A stretch of 64,000 nucleotides of DNA from Burkholderia pyrrocinia (GTDB lineage: Bacteria; Pseudomonadota; Gammaproteobacteria; Burkholderiales; Burkholderiaceae), in the NCBI RefSeq assembly GCF_003330765.1, contig NZ_CP024902.1, positions 620,001-684,000 on the forward strand, given 5' to 3'. Shown in pieces: positions 58,835 through 64,000 of this stretch. The stretch's first letter is position 1. Each line of letters starts with the position of its first letter. The notes beneath the pieces are model-generated. The model had not been told where the DNA came from. It did no database searches and worked only from the letters and a program-made list of their open reading frames with translations. A program made the translations under genes and the position numbers.

Positions 58835-59683
58835 CTAGTCTTTCGTGCCGTCGTCGATCCGGCGGCGCGTGATCGCTTCCTTCGCGCGGCCGACCCGTTC
58901 CATCAGCGCGGGGCCGCGCGACAGCGCGACGCCGACCGCGAGGATGTCGCCGATCGCGAGATGCGACATCCGCGACGTCATCGGCGAGAACACGTCCGTT
59001 TCCTCGGCGACGTTCGACGCGAGGCTCACCGTCGCGAGCTTCGCGAGCGGCGAATGGCTCTGCGTGATCGCGACGACCTTCGCGCCGCACGCGAGCGCGG
59101 AGCGCGCGGCGTCGACGATGTCGCGCGTGCGGCCGGTATTCGAGATCGCAACGACGACGTCGTGCGGCCCGAGCAGCGCCGACGACATCGAGAACGTGTG
59201 CGGATCCGAATACGCGACGCTCGGCACGCCGAGCCGAAAGAACTTGTGCTGGATGTCCTGCGCGGCGATGCCCGATCCTCCGGCGCCGTAGAACTCGATC
59301 CGCGACGCGTTCGACAGCAGCGCGATCGCATCGGCGACGCTGCCCGCGGACAGGCTGTTGCGCACTTCGATCAGCGCGCCGATGGTGCGGTCGAAGACCT
59401 TTCCGATGATGCCGGGCGCCGGTTCGTCGGGCTCGACGTCGCGATACACCGACGACACGCCCGGCGCGACGCTCTGCGCGAGCCGGATCTTGAATTCGCG
59501 AAAGCCGCTGCAGCCGAGCGCCTGGCAGAAGCGCGCGATCGTCGGCTGGCTGACGCCCGCGCGCGTCGACAGCTCGGTCATCGCGAGGTCGAGCACCTCG
59601 CGCGGCGCGGCGAGGATGTAGTCCGCAAGCTTGCGCTCGGACGGGCGCAGTTCGGCGCGGATGGCTTCGATGCGAGGCAGCAT
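58835..59683 (-). CDS. hexR: HexR, RpiR-family regulator of Entner-Doudoroff genes
   Basis: HexR represses edd-eda type genes and is released by KDPG. The 282-residue protein has an RpiR helix-turn-helix (ELRPSERKLADYILAAPREV then TRAGVSQPTIARFCQALGCS, to about residue 75) and a SIS sugar-phosphate domain (IEFYGAGGSGIAAQDIQHKF near 130; AISNTGRTRDIVDAARSAL near 180). It is divergent from edd with two TGTAG...CTACA palindromes in the 294-base gap, supporting direct control and autoregulation. Confidence 0.95.
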   Translation of the reverse strand: MLPRIEAIRAELRPSERKLADYILAAPREVLDLAMTELSTRAGVSQPTIARFCQALGCSGFREFKIRLAQSVAPGVSSVYRDVEPDEPAPGIIGKVFDRTIGALIEVRNSLSAGSVADAIALLSNASRIEFYGAGGSGIAAQDIQHKFFRLGVPSVAYSDPHTFSMSSALLGPHDVVVAISNTGRTRDIVDAARSALACGAKVVAITQSHSPLAKLATVSLASNVAEETDVFSPMTSRMSHLAIGDILAVGVALSRGPALMERVGRAKEAITRRRIDDGTKD

Positions 59684-59736
59684 GAGGGCGGCGGATAGAA
59701 ATCAGGTTCGGATGGGCGAGTGTATCGCAATCGAAT

Positions 59737-59751
59737 TGTAGAAAATCTACA
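59737..59751. promoter_or_regulatory. Probable HexR operator 1, TGTAGA-N3-TCTACA
   Basis: A perfect six-base inverted repeat with three central A's lies 54 bases upstream of hexR. It resembles published HexR sites (TGTA...TACA). Autoregulation is likely. Confidence 0.65.
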
Positions 59752-59870
59752 TGGAAATGCTAGCCCTATAAGTGACATTCCGCATATGTCCCGATGGTGG
59801 GAATTAGGGTTTTCACTGATGAAAGCCTTACTGGTAGCGGGAATAAGGGTTGCGCGCGAATCAATCCGCA

Positions 59871-59899
59871 TTGCGTGCTTGTAGTTTTTCTACTAGACT
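59871..59899 (+). promoter_or_regulatory. edd promoter with HexR site in the spacer
   Basis: TTGCGT (59871-59876) and TAGACT (59894-59899) are 17 bases apart. The spacer contains TGTAG-TTTTT-CTACT (59880-59894), a second HexR-like palindrome, so binding there would exclude RNA polymerase. Confidence 0.6.
59880..59894. promoter_or_regulatory. Probable HexR operator 2
   Basis: TGTAGTTTTTCTACT has four-base exact arms (GTAG/CTAC) and the same core as the perfect site at 59737. It overlaps the edd -10. Confidence 0.55.
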
Positions 59900-59977
59900 G
59901 ACTTCGTTCTGTCGACGCAGTCGACCGTCCCCACGATTCCAACCGCCGGTGTCGGCCGGCATACAGGAGCGCCCAGC

Positions 59978-61834
59978 ATGACGTCGCTGCACCCCACTCT
60001 GGCGAAGGTCACCGAACGCGTGATCGCCCGCAGCCAATCGACCCGTTCCGCCTATCTGCAGCGCATCGACGGCGCGCAGGGCAAGTTCCCGGCGCGCGGC
60101 GCGCTATCGTGCGCGAACCTCGCGCACGGCTTCGCGGGCCTCGAGGGCAGCGACAAGTTCGCGATCAAGACGATCCGCGAGCCGAACATCGGCATCGTGT
60201 CCTCGTACAACGAGATGCTGTCCGCGCATGCGCCGTACAAGGATTTCCCCGAGGTCATCAAGGTCGCCGCGCGCGAGAACGGCGGGGTCGCGCAGTTCGC
60301 GGGCGGCGTGCCGGCGATGTGCGACGGCGTCACGCAGGGCAACCCGGGGATGGAGCTGTCGCTGTTCTCTCGCGAAGCGATCGCGATGGGCACGGCGATC
60401 GCGCTCACGCACAACATGTTCGACGCGGCGCTGTGCCTCGGCATCTGCGACAAGATCGTGCCGGGTCTCCTGATCGGTGCGCTGCAGTTCGGCCACCTGC
60501 CGACGATCTTCGTGCCGGCCGGCCCGATGACGAGCGGCCTGTCGAACGACGACAAGGCGAAGATCCGCCAGCAGTTCGCGACCGGCCAGGTCGGCCGCGA
60601 CGCGCTGCTCGAAGCCGAATCGGCCGCGTATCACGGCCACGGCACCTGCACGTTCTACGGCACCGCGAACAGCAACCAGATGCTGATGGAGCTGATGGGG
60701 CTGCACCTGCCCGGTTCGGCATTCGTCCATCCGCATACGCCGCTGCGCACTGCGCTGACGGCCGAGGCCGCGCGCCGCGTGCTCGACCTGACCGTCGAGC
60801 GAGGCCACTACACGCCGATCGGCCATGTGATCGACGAGAAGGCGATCGTCAACGGGATCGTCGCGCTGCTCGCGACGGGCGGCTCGACCAACCATACGCT
60901 GCACCTCGTCGCGATCGCGCGCGCGGCCGGCATCCTGATCGACTGGAACGATTTCGACGAGCTGTCGGCGGTCGTGCCGCTGCTCGCGAAGATCTACCCG
61001 AACGGCAAGGCCGACGTGAACCATTTCCACGCGGCGGGCGGCGTCGCGTTCCTGGTGCGCAACCTGCTCGAAGGCGGGCTGCTGCACGAGGACGTGACGA
61101 CGGTCGCCGGCAAGGGGCTGTCGCACTACACGAAGGAGCCGAAGCTGATCGACGGCAAGCTGACGTGGGTCGACGGCGCGGCGGAAAGCCACGACACGAA
61201 GGTGCTGCGCGGCATTCGCGAGCCGTTCCAGCCGGACGGCGGCCTGCGCCTGATGCAGGGCCGGCTCGGCCGCGGCGTGATCAAGATCTCGGCGGTCGCG
61301 CCCGAGCACCGCAAGGTGACGGCGCCCGCGATCGTGTTCGATTCGCAGGAAGCCGTGCAGGCGGCGTTCGATCGCGGCGAGCTGAAGCGCGATTTCGTCG
61401 CGGTCGTGCGCTTCCAGGGCGCGCGCGCGAACGGGATGCCCGAGCTGCACCGTTTGACGCCGCTGCTCGGCGTGCTGCAGGATCAGGGCTTCCACGTCGC
61501 GCTGGTTACCGACGGCCGCATGTCGGGCGCATCGGGCAAGGTGCCGGCCGTGATCCACGTGTCGCCGGAAGCGCTGCTGGCCGGCCCGCTCGGCAAGGTG
61601 AAGACGGGCGATACGCTCGTGATCGACGCGGAAGCCGGCGTGCTCGACATCGAGGTCGACGAGGCCGAGTGGCATGCGCGCCCGGTCGCGCAGCCGCTGC
61701 ACCAGGCCGACAACGAGGTCGGTTTCGGGCGCGAACTGTTCGGCGTGTTCCGCGCGGCCGCGGCGCCGGCCGAGCAGGGCGCATCGGTTTTCGGGACGCT
61801 GGTCGGCGAAACGGCCGTCCACGTCGTCGCATGA
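59978..61834 (+). CDS. edd: 6-Phosphogluconate dehydratase
   Basis: Edd dehydrates 6-phosphogluconate to KDPG, the first Entner-Doudoroff step, using a 4Fe-4S cluster. The 618-residue protein has [40 protein letters not shown] and [20 protein letters not shown] (cluster cysteine), [20 protein letters not shown] with another, and [20 protein letters not shown] near 510. Length fits (about 600). It lies opposite hexR and is followed by eda with 19 bases between them. Confidence 0.97.
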   Translation: MTSLHPTLAKVTERVIARSQSTRSAYLQRIDGAQGKFPARGALSCANLAHGFAGLEGSDKFAIKTIREPNIGIVSSYNEMLSAHAPYKDFPEVIKVAARENGGVAQFAGGVPAMCDGVTQGNPGMELSLFSREAIAMGTAIALTHNMFDAALCLGICDKIVPGLLIGALQFGHLPTIFVPAGPMTSGLSNDDKAKIRQQFATGQVGRDALLEAESAAYHGHGTCTFYGTANSNQMLMELMGLHLPGSAFVHPHTPLRTALTAEAARRVLDLTVERGHYTPIGHVIDEKAIVNGIVALLATGGSTNHTLHLVAIARAAGILIDWNDFDELSAVVPLLAKIYPNGKADVNHFHAAGGVAFLVRNLLEGGLLHEDVTTVAGKGLSHYTKEPKLIDGKLTWVDGAAESHDTKVLRGIREPFQPDGGLRLMQGRLGRGVIKISAVAPEHRKVTAPAIVFDSQEAVQAAFDRGELKRDFVAVVRFQGARANGMPELHRLTPLLGVLQDQGFHVALVTDGRMSGASGKVPAVIHVSPEALLAGPLGKVKTGDTLVIDAEAGVLDIEVDEAEWHARPVAQPLHQADNEVGFGRELFGVFRAAAAPAEQGASVFGTLVGETAVHVVA

Positions 61835-61853
61835 ATTTCAAGGAGTGTTATCG

Positions 61854-62480
61854 ATGAAGACGATTGGTGAAATCGTGAAGCTGGGCCCGGTCATTCCGGT
61901 GCTCGCATTCGACTCGGTCGAGCAGGGCGAACACGTGTCGCGCGCATTGCACGCGGGCGGCGTGAAGGTGCTCGAGATCACGCTGCGCACGCCGGCCGGC
62001 CTGGAGGCGATCCAGCGCGCAAGCCAGCTCGCGGACGACATCGTCGTCGGCGTCGGCACGATCACGAAGCCCGAGCATTGCGCGCAGGCGAAGCGCGCGG
62101 GCGCGAAGTTCGGCGTGTCGCCGGGCCTGACGAAGGACCTGCACCTCGCTTCGCTCGACGCGGGCCTGCCGCTGCTGCCGGGCGTGATGACGCCGAGCGA
62201 CATCATCCAGGCACTCGAACTCGGCTACGAGATCGTGAAATTCTTCCCCGCGCAGCAGGCGGGCGGCGTGCCGATGCTGCAGGCGTTCCACGGCCCGTTC
62301 CCGGCGCTGAAGTTCTGCCCGACGGGCGGCATCACGGTCGAGAGCGCGCCGAATTTCCTGAAGCTGCCGAACGTCGTGTGCGTCGGCGGCTCGTGGCTCA
62401 CGCCGAAGGCCGCGCTCGCCGCGCAGGACTGGGCCGAAGTCACGCGCCTCGCGCAAGCCGCGAGCCAGCTTCCCCGCTAA
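61854..62480 (+). CDS. eda: KDPG aldolase
   Basis: Eda splits KDPG into pyruvate and glyceraldehyde-3-phosphate. The 208-residue protein has GPVIPVLAFDSVEQGEHVSR, LEITLRTPAGLEAIQRAS with the catalytic glutamate near 42, VGVGTITKPEHC, GVSPGLTKDLHLASL and YEIVKFFPAQQAGGVPML with the Schiff-base lysine near 128. It shares the reaction type with dgoA at 15303 but is a distinct paralogue. AAGGAGTGTTATCG precedes the ATG. A terminator follows 24 bases after the stop. Confidence 0.97.
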   Translation: MKTIGEIVKLGPVIPVLAFDSVEQGEHVSRALHAGGVKVLEITLRTPAGLEAIQRASQLADDIVVGVGTITKPEHCAQAKRAGAKFGVSPGLTKDLHLASLDAGLPLLPGVMTPSDIIQALELGYEIVKFFPAQQAGGVPMLQAFHGPFPALKFCPTGGITVESAPNFLKLPNVVCVGGSWLTPKAALAAQDWAEVTRLAQAASQLPR

Positions 62481-62503
62481 GACTTGTACGAAATGATGGT
62501 TTG

Positions 62504-62549
62504 ACCCTCGGGTGACAGGCGCTTAGTGCTTGTTTTACCGAGGGTTTTT
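62504..62549 (+). terminator. Hairpin terminator after eda
   Basis: ACCCTCGGT (62504-62512) pairs with ACCGAGGGT (62537-62545), an inner imperfect hairpin fills the loop, and TTTTT follows. It lies before the permease gene, so edd-eda and the permease may be separate or attenuated units. Confidence 0.85.
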
Positions 62550-62556
62550 GCTGATG

Positions 62557-62566
62557 GAACCGGTTC
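62557..62566. promoter_or_regulatory. GAACCGGTTC palindrome, possible LacI/GntR-type operator
   Basis: A perfect ten-base palindrome with a central CG lies 138 bases before the gluconate permease and just after the eda terminator. LacI-family regulators such as GntR of gluconate genes favour such sites. No such regulator is in the window. Confidence 0.4.
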
Positions 62567-62703
62567 TATCCGCGGGCCGCAAAGATAAGTAAAATTCAGC
62601 GTCCTGACGGCGGGTGGGGGACCTCCCGTGTTTCGGAGACCTGCATAGCCGGGCATACTCGCAACAACTCGCCCGGTTCGAACAATTCAAGGAGGAGTGC
62701 CAC

Positions 62704-64000
62704 ATGGGGGCTGTCCAAGGCAGCATGCTGCTCGTATTCACGCTGGTCGCGATTGCCGCGCTGATCCTGATGATCGCGCGCTTCAAGATCTACCCGTTCC
62801 TGGTGCTGATCATCGTTTCGCTCGGCCTCGGTCTCGTCGTCGGCATGCCGATGGACAAGATCGTCAAGTCGTTCGAGGCAGGCACCGGCGGCACGCTCGG
62901 TCACATCGCGATCGTCGTCGGCCTCGGCACGATGCTCGGCAAGATGATGGCCGAATCGGGCGGCGCCGAACGGATCGCGACCACGCTGATCGACTGGTTC
63001 GGTGAAAAGAACATCCACTGGGCGATGATGTTCGTCGCGATCATCGTCGGCCTGCCGGTGTTCTTCGAAGTCGGCTTCGTGCTGCTGATCCCGATCGCGT
63101 TCAACGTCGCGAAGCGCACCGGCAAGTCGCTGCTCGTCGTCGGCCTGCCGATGGTGGCCGGCCTGTCCGTCGTGCACGGGCTGATCCCGCCGCACCCGGC
63201 CGCGCTGCTGGCCGTCCAGCAATACGGCGCCGATATCGGCAAGACGATCGCGTTCGGCCTGATCGTCGGCGTGCCGACCGCGATCATCGCGGGCCCGCTG
63301 TTTGCGCTGACGATCTCGAAGTTCGTGAAGCTGCCGGAAAGCAACCCGCTCGCCGCGCAGTTCGTCGATTCGCACACGGACGGCCGCAAGCGCGAACTGC
63401 CGAGCTTCGGCATCACGCTGTTCACGATCCTGCTGCCCGTCGCGCTGATGCTCGTCGGCAGCTGGGCCGACCTGCTGTTCGCACCGAAGTCGCTGCCGAA
63501 CAACCTGCTGCGCTTTGCCGGCAACTCGGACGTCGCGCTGCTGATCGCCGTGCTCGTGAGCTTCTTCACGTTCGGCAAGCTGCAGGGCTTCAACCGCGAC
63601 CAGATCCAGAAGTTCTGCGGCGAGTGCCTGGCGCCGATCGCCGGGATCACGCTGATCGTCGGCGCGGGCGGCGGCTTCGGCGGTGTCCTGCGCGACAGCG
63701 GGATCTCGCAGCAGATCGTCGAGACCGCGAAGCACGCGCACCTGTCGCCGCTGCTGCTCGGCTGGTTCGTCGCGGCGCTGATGCGTCTCGCGACGGGTTC
63801 GGCGACGGTCGCGATGACGACGGCCTGCGGGATCGTCGCGCCGATCGCGGCGGCGGCCGGCACGACCGTCAGCCCGGAGTTGCTGGTGCTCGCAACGGGC
63901 TCGGGCTCGCTGATCTTCTCGCACGTGAACGACGGCGGTTTCTGGCTGATCAAGGAATACTTCGGGATGACGGTCGGTCAGACGTTCAAGACCTGGTCGT
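62704..64000 (+). CDS. GntP-family gluconate:H+ permease, 3' end outside window
   Basis: The visible 432 codons (ATG at 62704 after AAGGAGGAG) encode a multi-span membrane protein of the GntP family (about 450 residues): LIIVSLGLGLVVGMPMDKIV near 40, FEAGTGGTLGHIAIVVGLGT near 60, GLPVFFEVGFVLLIPI near 115 and GLIPPHPAALLAVQQYGADI near 160, with RLATGSATVAMTTACGIVAP near 365. It should import gluconate, which becomes 6-phosphogluconate after kinase action and feeds edd-eda. The end of the gene, probably about 10-30 residues, lies beyond the window. Confidence 0.94.
   Translation, partial: MGAVQGSMLLVFTLVAIAALILMIARFKIYPFLVLIIVSLGLGLVVGMPMDKIVKSFEAGTGGTLGHIAIVVGLGTMLGKMMAESGGAERIATTLIDWFGEKNIHWAMMFVAIIVGLPVFFEVGFVLLIPIAFNVAKRTGKSLLVVGLPMVAGLSVVHGLIPPHPAALLAVQQYGADIGKTIAFGLIVGVPTAIIAGPLFALTISKFVKLPESNPLAAQFVDSHTDGRKRELPSFGITLFTILLPVALMLVGSWADLLFAPKSLPNNLLRFAGNSDVALLIAVLVSFFTFGKLQGFNRDQIQKFCGECLAPIAGITLIVGAGGGFGGVLRDSGISQQIVETAKHAHLSPLLLGWFVAALMRLATGSATVAMTTACGIVAPIAAAAGTTVSPELLVLATGSGSLIFSHVNDGGFWLIKEYFGMTVGQTFKTWS

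Overview
The window is GC-rich, densely coded chromosomal DNA from a beta-proteobacterium. Protein content and gene order point to Burkholderia, most likely the B. cepacia complex, chromosome 1: prmA-accC-accB-aroQ-tlpA, fur/bamE, dapB-exbBD-leuS-lptE-holA-proA, hexR/edd-eda-gntP, an oxidative sugar cluster with an Ara-type ABC importer, and high-GC third codon positions throughout. I saw no phage genes, transposases, rRNA, tRNA or CRISPR array. Species is inference; no database was searched.

Layout. 1-4.5 kb (minus): a nucleotidyltransferase-like protein, a TlpA-type thioredoxin, aroQ, accB, accC and a truncated prmA. 4.7-10.5 kb (plus): mpl, a YqiA-type esterase, an RNase II-family nuclease, aroE and mtgA, with stop/start overlaps. 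10.9-13.0 kb: a peptidase-S10 lipoprotein and an exported EF-hand protein. 13.1-22.5 kb: a sugar operon (IclR regulator, dgoK, dgoA, SDR, araF, araG, araH, SDR, aldose epimerase) behind a recognisable sigma70-type promoter. 22.5-29.2 kb: pyrF, a secreted PchP-like phosphatase, pncC, pgpA and thiL (minus), and maeB. 29.2-30.6 kb: a candidate structured small RNA and an exported RNase with its barstar inhibitor. 30.9-33.3 kb (minus): rsmE, a VOC protein preceded by tandem 49-bp repeats, and speE. 33.5-36.7 kb: tkt and gapA. 36.7-42.2 kb: a LysR-controlled L-idonate/ketogluconate cluster. 42.3-47.0 kb: an MFS pump with a divergent LysR gene, then a GntR/FadR regulator divergent from dctA. 47.1-48.7 kb: alc-allA for ureide breakdown. 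48.9-58.7 kb: fur, bamE, dapB, exbBD, leuS, lptE, holA, proA and hemJ. 58.8-64 kb: hexR, edd, eda and a gluconate permease that runs off the window.

How the genes work together. Several carbon routes meet at pyruvate and glyceraldehyde-3-phosphate: the dgo/ara cluster (galactose/arabinose oxidation), the idn cluster (idonate to gluconate), and edd-eda (Entner-Doudoroff), with tkt, gapA and maeB as central enzymes and dctA for C4-dicarboxylates. Probable operators lie in the hexR-edd, GntR-dctA and two LysR intergenic regions.

The most novel-looking signals are a hairpin repeat family sitting directly upstream of the ribosome binding site of two unrelated genes (VOC protein and alc), and a small structured RNA candidate antisense to the maeB downstream region that carries an anti-Shine-Dalgarno-like loop.
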